Below, in pieces: positions 1 to 6,422 of a stretch of 7,006 nucleotides of DNA. A model generated the notes under the pieces. The model saw only the letters and a program-made list of their open reading frames with translations. It had not been told where the DNA came from and searched no databases. The stretch is from an uncultured Clostridia bacterium (GTDB lineage: Bacteria > Bacillota > Clostridia > Christensenellales > UBA1242). The number at the start of each line of letters is the position of its first letter. Within the stretch, counting starts at the first letter, position 1. The stretch covers positions 1 through 7,006 of the forward strand of contig CALWTN010000057.1 of assembly GCA_944384475.1 (NCBI GenBank), read 5' to 3'. Made by a program: the position numbers and the translations under genes.

Positions 1-1642
1 CTGAGATTGGCGCATATAAAGCTTCAAAGGCTTTCTTTTCTTCTTTTGTTTCAATATCTTGCAAAGTGCCAACAAGTTCTGCCACATTTTGTCCAAAACC
101 CTTCATCACCTTTGATTGCAAAATGTAAGATTCTGCCAAAGCCAGAGCTTTGCGGTCTGGATTTGCTTTTTTTAACTGGCTTTCTCTCCACAACGGTTGT
201 TTGCGCAAATGTCTTACAACCTCTTTGGCGAACTTGTCAGCCTCTTTGGTTGCGCTGAATTTGGTTTTTCCATAATTATTATAAGCATCGTCTTTTAAAA
301 AGCCCAAAGCACGCACGTCTTTAAACGCTGCATCCTGTGCTTTTTTAATTTGATCTGGCGTGAGATTGTATAAGCACTGAACAAGAGGAACAATAAACAT
401 CTGCACAAATGCTTTTTTATCACCAAATTTCATCTCGCTTTCTTGCAAAATCAACAGATTTGCCAACAAAATTTCTGCGATTTCCTCTGGCGTGTCAATG
501 GCTTTGTCCTTTTTTTCACTCATAATCTTAGTGTTATAATAGTTGAAAGCATCTATCGCCCCGCCCATTATGCCGTTTTTGAGTTTGGTTTTAGCCTCGT
601 CATCATTTTCACAACTGCCTACTTCCGCCAACGCATAATATGCATTGCCAGCAGATTGTATTTGCATAAGTGGATAGTTTGAGCCTTCACCTTTCATACG
701 TATTGAAAGATCGTTTACTTTTTCAACATGATGATTTAATTGTTGTTCTAACATCAAATCATGGAAATACTTTTCGAAATCGTCTTTATACTCTCCGCCA
801 TTTGCATTCAACATTTTAATTCTGTTTTGGCAAAGCTCAATCGCTTTTGCTCTCACATCTTTGTTTGGCACAGCGCCTGCTTCTTCGGCAATGCTGTCTC
901 TAAGCGGAAGAGCCATCTTCTTTACAATTTTCTTAAACTCTTCGTTTTTCTCTGGCGTGTTTTCTATAATGCTTCTTAATGTTAAGATTGTTGCAAGATA
1001 AATGGCTGGCTCTTTTATATCAACGTCTTTACCAGCTACCTTTGCTGTGAGAGCAACCTCTTCTTGCTCATAAAAGGCTTTATACAAAGAGAGAGCTAAC
1101 AATTTGGCATATTGCTCGCCATCTATGTTTGTAGAAAATTTTTCTGCACCTTTAATTTTTATTTTATAAGAAAGTGTTCCGTCTGCTTCTGTTTTTTCTT
1201 CTACTTCGCCTAATTTTTTAATAATGCCATAATAAGTCTCTGCATCGCTTTTTAACTGTGGATTTTCTTCATAAAATAGGTTAAGCCATCCTACAGTTTT
1301 TCCTTTTTCGGCTTTTTCTTTATCATATTCAGATTCTCGCTGTTCAACCTGATCAGCAAGCATTCCCTGTCCTAAACATTGCACCAAATCCTTACGAACT
1401 TTGGCCATTGACCTTTGAGGCATAGAACGCTTGTAGCCGCCCTTGCCATCTGGCTCCATCTTTACTTCTTTTGCAACAAAAGGCAACAAAACCTCAGCCT
1501 CCGCATCTGAAAAACTATACTTGGTTTGTTGCAAAGTAGCCTTAGCTGCTTTAATCAAATCTTTTGTAGTAATTTTTTTTGCACCTTGAAAAATGCTTTT
1601 AAGATAATCAAAAATGTTTGCTTCTTTTCTAATTTCAGACAT
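1..1642 (-). CDS. Large uncharacterised helical protein, C-terminus off the left edge
   Basis: The frame is open from the ATG at 1642 to the left edge: 547 complete codons with no stop, so the C-terminus is outside the window. The start is well supported. A GGGAGG Shine-Dalgarno sequence lies 5 nt upstream, and an extended -10 promoter lies just before that. The protein begins MSEIRKEANIFDYLKSIF. It has no signal peptide and no membrane segment, so it is probably cytoplasmic. It is rich in Lys, Glu, Ala and Leu and reads as mainly alpha-helical. It has two Trp (W119, W485) and four Cys with no metal-binding spacing. Three segments begin with Thr-Pro-acidic helix caps (T229, T384, T428), which might hint at a helical repeat fold, but this is weak. 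I do not recognise the family and assign no function. It has its own promoter, so it need not be functionally tied to htrA upstream. Confidence 0.88.
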   Translation of the reverse strand, partial: MSEIRKEANIFDYLKSIFQGAKKITTKDLIKAAKATLQQTKYSFSDAEAEVLLPFVAKEVKMEPDGKGGYKRSMPQRSMAKVRKDLVQCLGQGMLADQVEQRESEYDKEKAEKGKTVGWLNLFYEENPQLKSDAETYYGIIKKLGEVEEKTEADGTLSYKIKIKGAEKFSTNIDGEQYAKLLALSLYKAFYEQEEVALTAKVAGKDVDIKEPAIYLATILTLRSIIENTPEKNEEFKKIVKKMALPLRDSIAEEAGAVPNKDVRAKAIELCQNRIKMLNANGGEYKDDFEKYFHDLMLEQQLNHHVEKVNDLSIRMKGEGSNYPLMQIQSAGNAYYALAEVGSCENDDEAKTKLKNGIMGGAIDAFNYYNTKIMSEKKDKAIDTPEEIAEILLANLLILQESEMKFGDKKAFVQMFIVPLVQCLYNLTPDQIKKAQDAAFKDVRALGFLKDDAYNNYGKTKFSATKEADKFAKEVVRHLRKQPLWRESQLKKANPDRKALALAESYILQSKVMKGFGQNVAELVGTLQDIETKEEKKAFEALYAPIS

Positions 1643-1646
1643 ATTT

Positions 1647-1653
1647 GCCTCCC
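1647..1653 (-). promoter_or_regulatory. Shine-Dalgarno site of the uncharacterised gene
   Basis: On the minus strand this reads GGGAGGC. GGGAGG is followed by CAAAT and then the ATG at 1642, a 5-nt spacing. It is the best ribosome binding site in the window and fixes the start of the long left-hand gene. Confidence 0.8.
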
Positions 1654-1658
1654 ATTAC

Positions 1659-1672
1659 GATATAATTATATC
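1659..1672. repeat. Perfect 14-bp palindrome over the -10 element
   Basis: GATATAATTATATC is identical to its own reverse complement. It covers the whole -10 box and reaches the predicted transcription start of the left-hand gene. A dimeric repressor bound here would block the promoter. A symmetric AT-rich sequence can also arise by chance around a TATAAT box, because half of the palindrome is forced by the -10 consensus. Confidence 0.45.
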
Positions 1673-1693
1673 ACTTTTGTAGGCAAAATTCAA
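1665..1693 (-). promoter_or_regulatory. Strong sigma-A-type extended -10 promoter
   Basis: On the minus strand the -35 TTGAAT (1693-1688) is separated by exactly 17 bp from a consensus -10 TATAAT (1670-1665). A TG lies one base before the -10, making it an extended -10 element. Transcription would start near 1658, giving a leader of roughly 16 nt that holds the GGGAGG site. It lies in the 66-bp gap after htrA, so the long left-hand gene has its own transcription start. The match is seen directly; activity is inferred. Confidence 0.8.
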
Positions 1694-1708
1694 TAGGTTT
1701 TGTAATTT

Positions 1709-2716
1709 TTATTTTAAAGTTGCGCTAATTTGTTTATTTTCGCCATTTCTAACAAACTTGATAAGCACCATGTCATTCTTATTGTATGAAAGCACCGCCT
1801 TTCTTAAATCGAGTAAATTTTTTATTTCAATGCCGCCAACTTGCTTGACAAGATCGCCCTTCTCAAGCCCTGCATCCTTTGCAGGACCATCCGCAGAAAT
1901 CACATACACGCCCTCGCCATTAAGCTTTTCGCCGTATGCAAGAGCAATGTCACTGTCAAAACCAAAAACACCTAAATACGGAGATTTATAGTCAGAGTTT
2001 TGCTTAATTTTTTTAGTCACAATCTCGCCAATTTCAATAGGAATGGCAAAGCCAAGCCCTTCGCCTTCGGAGGCTTTAAGAGTGTTGATGCCAATCACTT
2101 GCCCTGCCGAATTGATAAGCGGCCCGCCAGAATTTCCTGGGTTGATAGCTGCATCGTGCTGTATTAAACTTTGCATAAAACTAACGCCTTCAAAACTTTG
2201 CGTTTCCAACGTTCTGTTTAAAGCACTTACAATGCCATGCGTAACGGTATGCTTAAATTCAAGCGTAAGCGGTGTGCCAAGCGCAAAAACCTCTTCGCCG
2301 ATATACGCTGGTTGCAAACTTACACCCAAATATGGAATCTCTCTTGACGAGCGCAACACAGCCAAATCAAGTCCTGCGTCCGTCCACAAAACTTTGCCGC
2401 TGCCAGTGGTTTTGTCGGCATAGTAAAGCGTAATGTTTTCGCCACCTTCAACCACATGGTTGTTTGTTAAAATAAGCCCGTCATCAGTGATGGCAAAGCC
2501 GCTGCCAATGGCGTAGCCATCCACCAAATCCACAGAAATCCCCACCACAGCGCTTCTGGCCTGAGAAAGCATATCGCTAAGCGAAGAGGTGTTTTCGGTT
2601 GCGATGCGCCTTACACTCATATCCACGCTTGGATCGCCACTTTGCGTTTGCCCGCAACCTGCAATAAAAGGAATAATTAACAAAAAACTAAGCAAAAAAC
2701 AAAAAAATTTCTTCAT
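1709..2716 (-). CDS. htrA: HtrA/DegP-like trypsin-type serine protease, predicted lipoprotein
   Basis: This is a 335-residue HtrA-family protease that degrades or processes misfolded proteins outside the cytoplasmic membrane. Residues 1-20 form a lysine-led hydrophobic signal ending in a lipobox, I18-A19-G20-C21, so Cys21 should be lipidated and anchor the enzyme on the outer face of the membrane. A Ser/Thr/Asp-rich linker follows. The protease domain (about 48-235) has the complete triad: His87 in LTNNHVVEGG, Asp117 in GLDLAVL and Ser196 in NPGNSGGPL. One PDZ domain occupies about 247-335, with carboxylate-loop sequence YLGV and the AGLEKGDLV element. At 335 residues with a single PDZ it is compact, closer to the DegS/single-PDZ layout than to DegP. 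It starts 35 bp after the yycJ-like gene, the same order as yycJ-htrA in Bacillus walRK operons. A GGGGG ribosome binding site lies 4 nt before the ATG, and a hairpin may mask the start codon. The lipoprotein anchor is a prediction from the lipobox. Confidence 0.93.
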   Translation of the reverse strand: MKKFFCFLLSFLLIIPFIAGCGQTQSGDPSVDMSVRRIATENTSSLSDMLSQARSAVVGISVDLVDGYAIGSGFAITDDGLILTNNHVVEGGENITLYYADKTTGSGKVLWTDAGLDLAVLRSSREIPYLGVSLQPAYIGEEVFALGTPLTLEFKHTVTHGIVSALNRTLETQSFEGVSFMQSLIQHDAAINPGNSGGPLINSAGQVIGINTLKASEGEGLGFAIPIEIGEIVTKKIKQNSDYKSPYLGVFGFDSDIALAYGEKLNGEGVYVISADGPAKDAGLEKGDLVKQVGGIEIKNLLDLRKAVLSYNKNDMVLIKFVRNGENKQISATLK

Positions 2717-2753
2717 AAAACCCCCTTTTTAAAAGAAGTCATGAAGAAATCTT
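2704..2753 (-). promoter_or_regulatory. Inverted repeat pairing the htrA start codon (possible translational switch)
   Basis: ATTTCTTCAT (minus strand 2750-2741) is the exact complement of ATGAAGAAAT (2716-2707), which is the htrA start codon and the next seven bases. A G.U pair (2751 with 2706) and two A-U pairs (2752-2753 with 2705-2704) extend the stem to 13 bp, reaching the AA of the yycJ-like stop codon. The loop is 24 nt and contains the AAAAAGGGGG ribosome binding site (2730-2721). In mRNA the AUG would be fully paired while the binding site sits in the loop. The ten perfect pairs contain only two G-C pairs, so the stem would be only moderately stable. The complementarity is seen directly; its regulatory role is inferred. 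Confidence 0.5.
2721..2730 (-). promoter_or_regulatory. Atypical G5 Shine-Dalgarno site of htrA
   Basis: The minus strand reads AAAAAGGGGG followed by TTTT and the ATG at 2716. It matches the AAGGAGG consensus with a G in place of the central A. The 4-nt spacing is short. It lies in the loop of the inverted repeat that covers the start codon. Confidence 0.6.
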
Positions 2754-3534
2754 AAAGTTTAAACATCGTTCCAGGATGCGAACTTGCCACATCAATTTTG
2801 ACGTGCACGCCTTCAATTATACCGTAGTCTCGCAATTTTTGTGAGATGTAGGAGTATGCCAAATCAGGCGTGTTGTTTTCTTTGCTTAAATGTGAAAGCA
2901 CAATCTGCCTGCTGCCACTTTCAACCAAATATTTGATTAAAAGCGCGCTTTCATCGTTGGATAGATGTCCTCTGCCACCCGAAATTCTGTGTTTAAGCGC
3001 AAGCGGATAGTTTTTACCTTCTTTAAGCATGATTTTGTCATAGTTGGCTTCAAGATATACTAACTGACTTCCCCGAATACTTTCAAGTATTCTATCGCTA
3101 GTATGTCCAACATCTGTTAAAATACTTATCTTTGCACCATTATTTTCAAAACAAAAACCAAAACAAGGCACATCGTGCGGAACTTCTACTGCATGAACCA
3201 CAACATCACGCAAGTTAAAGGTGTCGGTTTCAAAAAATCGGCGGTTTTTGGACGGCGTTTTAATAAGCTTAAACTTCATGTTTTCCCAAACGCTTTTATG
3301 TGCAAAAATTGGCTTATCGTATTTATATGAAAAAGCGTCCACGCCTTTTATGTGATCGTGATGCTCGTGCGTAACCAAAATTGCATCAATTTCATCAGGG
3401 CTAACGCCTATAAGTTTCAGCCGTTTAACCGCTTCGGCGCAAGAAAGACCAATGTCAACCAAAAATTTGACTTTTTCACTTTCAACATACGTCATATTTC
3501 CATCGCTGCCAGAGGCCAAGCTTATAATTCGCAT
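2752..3534 (-). CDS. walJ: YycJ/WalJ-like metallo-beta-lactamase-fold hydrolase
   Basis: This 260-residue protein has the usual length and layout of the YycJ/WalJ family. The start fits the family N-terminus, MRIISLASGSDGN. The metal-binding motif is H56-E-H58-H59-D60-H61 in LVTHEHHDHIKG. Further candidate metal ligands are D141 in ILTDVGH and H215 in LSHLSKENNTP; H190 in GRGHLSN is a conserved family position. No signal peptide is present, so it should be cytoplasmic. The family belongs to the RNase Z/nuclease-like branch of the fold. In Bacillus relatives yycJ sits at the end of the walRK operon, just before an htrA gene, and from memory it has been reported as an exonuclease linked to mismatch repair. 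Here it follows uvrBA, which fits a DNA repair role, but the substrate cannot be read from sequence. No Shine-Dalgarno sequence precedes the ATG. No walR or walK gene is in the window. Confidence 0.9.
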   Translation of the reverse strand: MRIISLASGSDGNMTYVESEKVKFLVDIGLSCAEAVKRLKLIGVSPDEIDAILVTHEHHDHIKGVDAFSYKYDKPIFAHKSVWENMKFKLIKTPSKNRRFFETDTFNLRDVVVHAVEVPHDVPCFGFCFENNGAKISILTDVGHTSDRILESIRGSQLVYLEANYDKIMLKEGKNYPLALKHRISGGRGHLSNDESALLIKYLVESGSRQIVLSHLSKENNTPDLAYSYISQKLRDYGIIEGVHVKIDVASSHPGTMFKL

Positions 3535-3540
3535 GGCAAT

Positions 3541-3569
3541 ATTTTATCACTTCGCAACGAAATTTGCAA
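3541..3569 (-). promoter_or_regulatory. Candidate extended -10 promoter of the yycJ-like gene, possibly leaderless
   Basis: On the minus strand -35 TTGCAA (3569-3564) is 17 bp from -10 TAAAAT (3546-3541), with a TG one base before the -10. The predicted transcription start is within a base or two of the A of the ATG at 3534, so the mRNA would have essentially no leader. The segment AAGTGATAAAAT differs by one base from AAGTGATATAAT in the promoter at 1665-1693. It overlaps the last codon of nothing and lies entirely in the 38-bp gap after uvrA. Confidence 0.5.
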
Positions 3570-3572
3570 CTT

Positions 3573-6410
3573 TTATTTGTTTTTCAAAATCTTTTTTAAA
3601 AACTTTCCCGTAAAAGATTTGGCATTTTCAGCAACCTGCTCTGGCGTGCCAGTTGCAACAACTTCTCCTCCGCCCGAACCACCTTCTGGCCCAAGATCGA
3701 TAATCTGATCGGCGCACTTGATCACATCCAAATTGTGTTCAATCACCACAACGCTATTGCCATTGCCAACAAGCCTGTTTAAAATTTTGATAAGTTTTTT
3801 TACATCATACATGTGCAAGCCTGTGGTTGGTTCATCCAAAATATAAAACGTTTTGCCCGTTTCACGCTTGGCAAGTTCGGTGGCAAGTTTAACCCTTTGT
3901 GCTTCGCCGCCAGAAAGAGTTGTGGCAGGTTGCCCAAGCTTGATATAAGAAAGTCCAACATCGTAAAGCGCTTGCAACTTGTTTTTTATGCTTGGTACTG
4001 CCGCAAAAAATTCAAGCGCCTCTTCAACCGTCATATCTAGCACATCAGTTATCGTTTTGCCTTTGTATTTTACTTCCAAAGTTTCACGATTATATCTTTT
4101 GCCTTTGCACACTTCACACGGCACGGATATATCTGGCAAGAAATACATCTCAATTTCTTTGACGCCAGCGCCATCACAGGCTTCGCATCTGCCACCATGC
4201 ACGTTGAACGAAAATCTGCTTGCAGTAAACCCGCGCATTTTAGCATCCGGTGTGGCTGCAAAAAGTTCTCTAATCGGCGTGAAAAGCCCTGTGTAAGTTG
4301 CAGGGTTGCTTCGTGGAGTTCTGCCGATCGGCGCTTGATCGATGCAGATAACCTTGTCAAGTTGCTCCACGCCCTCAATTTTATCAAATTTGCCAAGTTC
4401 CAACTTGCTGCCGTTGAGCGCATTGGAAAGATATGGATACACCACTTCGTTTACAAGGCTTGATTTTCCGCTGCCCGAAACGCCCGTAACAACAGTAAGC
4501 ACGCCAAGTGGAATATCTACATTCATCTTTTTAAGGTTGTTTTCAGCCGCACCAAAAACCTTTAAATAACCTGACGGCTGCTTGCGAGACGAAGGAATTT
4601 CAATCTTTTCTTCTCCACGCAAAAATTTTGCAGTGACTGAATTAGGGCTTTTAAGCACATCTTCAAGCGTGCCGTTTGCAACAATTTCACCGCCATGCAC
4701 GCCAGCATACGGCCCGACATCGACAATCCAATCGGCCTCACGCATAGTTTCTTCGTCATGCTCCACAACAATAAGAGTGTTGCCAAGATCACGCAAGTTT
4801 TTTAGTGTGGCAAGCAGTTTTTCATTGTCTCGCTGATGAAGGCCTATGCTTGGTTCATCCAAAATATATAGCACGCCAACAAGCCCCGAGCCAATCTGCG
4901 TTGCAAGCCTGATACGCTGCGACTCTCCGCCCGAAAGTGTTTCTGCCGAGCGTGAAAGCGTGAGATAGCCCAGCCCCACATCGCTTAAAAATTTAAGACG
5001 AGCGTTGATTTCTTTTAAAATGCCCTCCGCCACAACCATTTTGTATTTTGGCAGTTTGAGATTTTGCATATATGGCAAAAGTTCGCTGACAGGCATGTCA
5101 CAAATGTCAATAATATCCTTTCCGTCAATTTTTATTGCCAGCGCCGATTGGTTTAATCTTTTTCCATGACAGACTTTGCAAGTTTGATTTCTCAAAAACT
5201 TGCCAAGTTCAAAGCGCATAAATTCGCTTTTTGTTTCCGCCAAGCGGCGTTTTAGATTGTTGATAAGCCCTTCAAAGCTCAGCGCACGTGAGCCACGAAA
5301 ATGCTCTTCCATCTTGTTTCGGCGAGCATCTTTGAAAATATCCATTTTTTCGCCGCCGTTGCCGTATAAAAGAATTTGAATGTGCTTTTTTGGCAAATCT
5401 TTGACTGGTTTATCAAGTTCAATTCCATATTTTTCACTCAGCGCATCAAAATAAAGTTTTGCCATGCTGCCTTCTTCATAACGCCAGCCTGTGATGTTGA
5501 ATGCGCCTTGTGCAATCGTTAAATGTGAATTTTTAAGCACAAGCGCTTCGTCTATATCTGCAATCTCGCCAAGCCCCGAGCAGTTCGAGCAAGCTCCAAA
5601 CGGTGCATTGAAAGAAAACAGCCTTGGCGAAATTTCTTCCAGCGTCCAGCCACAAGTTGGGCAAGAATAATTGGTGGAGTAAAGCTCTTCATTTCCATCA
5701 AAATCCACAATCGCAAGCCCACCAGCAAGTTTGATTGCTGTCTCTAAACTTTCGCTAAGCCTTGCTTCAACGCCGTCTTTTAAAATCAACCTGTCGATGA
5801 CAACTTTTATTTCATGTTTAATGTTTTTGTCAAGTTCAATTTCTTCATCAAGCGTATACAAAATGCCATCAACAAGCACTCTTACATAGCCGCTTTTTCT
5901 TAAAGAATCAAAAAGTTTGGCAAAAGCGCCCTTTTCCTTTCTGACAACTGGACTTAAAATTGTAACTTTGCTGCCCTGCGGCTTCGAGATGACATCATCG
6001 ACAATTTGATCGATTGTTTGGCGCGAAATTGCTTTATGACAATTTGGGCAATACGCAACCCCAACCCTTGCAAACAACAATCTTAAATAATCATAAATTT
6101 CGGTGACAGTTCCAACAGTTGAACGCGGGTTGTGATTGGTGGTTTTTTGGTCGATGGAAATTGCTGGCGACAAACCTTCAATCGCTTCAACATCTGGCTT
6201 TTGCGCTTGCCCCAAAAACATGCGCGCATATGAAGAAAGGCTTTCAATATATCTTCTCTGCCCCTCTGCAAAGATTGTTCCAAAGGCGAGAGAAGTTTTG
6301 CCCGAGCCACTTACGCCAGTAAAAACGATCAACTTATCTCGTGGAATAGTTAAGTTGATGTTTTTCAAATTATTTTCTTTTGCGCCAATAATTTTAATAT
6401 TTTCTTCCAT
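3573..6410 (-). CDS. uvrA: UvrA, ATPase subunit of the UvrABC excinuclease
   Basis: UvrA is the damage-recognition ATPase of nucleotide excision repair. A UvrA dimer scans DNA, loads UvrB at lesions and then leaves. The 945 residues match the family length, and both ABC-type ATPase halves are intact. First half: Walker A GVSGSGKTS (K38), a zinc site formed by C250/C253/C274/C277, signature LSGGESQR (492-499) and Walker B YILDEPSIGLH (515-525). Second half: Walker A GVSGSGKSS (K649), zinc site C742/C745/C765/C768 needed for DNA contact, signature LSGGEAQR (832-839) and Walker B FYILDEPTTGLH (855-866). Further paired cysteines occur at C121/C124 and C411/C414, also usual in UvrA. The ATG is 2 bp after the uvrB stop, with an AAAGGG site overlapping the uvrB end. 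The protein is cytoplasmic. I see no truncation or frameshift. Confidence 0.98.
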   Translation of the reverse strand: MEENIKIIGAKENNLKNINLTIPRDKLIVFTGVSGSGKTSLAFGTIFAEGQRRYIESLSSYARMFLGQAQKPDVEAIEGLSPAISIDQKTTNHNPRSTVGTVTEIYDYLRLLFARVGVAYCPNCHKAISRQTIDQIVDDVISKPQGSKVTILSPVVRKEKGAFAKLFDSLRKSGYVRVLVDGILYTLDEEIELDKNIKHEIKVVIDRLILKDGVEARLSESLETAIKLAGGLAIVDFDGNEELYSTNYSCPTCGWTLEEISPRLFSFNAPFGACSNCSGLGEIADIDEALVLKNSHLTIAQGAFNITGWRYEEGSMAKLYFDALSEKYGIELDKPVKDLPKKHIQILLYGNGGEKMDIFKDARRNKMEEHFRGSRALSFEGLINNLKRRLAETKSEFMRFELGKFLRNQTCKVCHGKRLNQSALAIKIDGKDIIDICDMPVSELLPYMQNLKLPKYKMVVAEGILKEINARLKFLSDVGLGYLTLSRSAETLSGGESQRIRLATQIGSGLVGVLYILDEPSIGLHQRDNEKLLATLKNLRDLGNTLIVVEHDEETMREADWIVDVGPYAGVHGGEIVANGTLEDVLKSPNSVTAKFLRGEEKIEIPSSRKQPSGYLKVFGAAENNLKKMNVDIPLGVLTVVTGVSGSGKSSLVNEVVYPYLSNALNGSKLELGKFDKIEGVEQLDKVICIDQAPIGRTPRSNPATYTGLFTPIRELFAATPDAKMRGFTASRFSFNVHGGRCEACDGAGVKEIEMYFLPDISVPCEVCKGKRYNRETLEVKYKGKTITDVLDMTVEEALEFFAAVPSIKNKLQALYDVGLSYIKLGQPATTLSGGEAQRVKLATELAKRETGKTFYILDEPTTGLHMYDVKKLIKILNRLVGNGNSVVVIEHNLDVIKCADQIIDLGPEGGSGGGEVVATGTPEQVAENAKSFTGKFLKKILKNK

Positions 6411-6422
6411 TTTTAACCCTTT
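6411..6422 (-). promoter_or_regulatory. uvrB-uvrA junction with embedded ribosome binding site
   Basis: The minus strand reads AAAGGGTTAAAA and then the uvrA ATG. AAAGGG (6422-6417) lies within the last codons of uvrB, the uvrB TAA is at 6415-6413, and only two bases separate it from the ATG. This arrangement favours coupled translation, with ribosomes finishing uvrB able to reinitiate on uvrA. Confidence 0.7.

Noticed and set aside
7..979. Plus-strand open frames at 7-258, 443-682 and 761-979
   Set aside because: They lie opposite the continuous 547-codon minus-strand frame, have no ribosome binding sites and give compositions typical of antisense translation.
1643..1708. Possible terminator between htrA and the left-hand gene
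   Set aside because: The only symmetric sequence is the AT-only-core palindrome at the promoter. There is no GC-rich stem with a U-tract, so transcription from htrA may read through.
2713..2742. Nine-codon minus-strand upstream frame whose TGA overlaps the htrA ATG
   Set aside because: The ATGA overlap is suggestive of a leader peptide, but no ribosome binding site precedes its start, and the ATG falls inside the arm of the inverted repeat, which explains its presence.
3551..3561. Short inverted repeat TTCG-CAA-CGAA after uvrA, considered as a terminator
   Set aside because: The stem is only 4 bp and no T-run follows on the minus strand, so it does not look like an intrinsic terminator.
4070..4423. 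Minus-strand 117-residue frame inside uvrA, and the plus-strand frames at 3979-4836
   Set aside because: They are alternate frames of uvrA, whose own frame is intact and rich in known motifs throughout this region.
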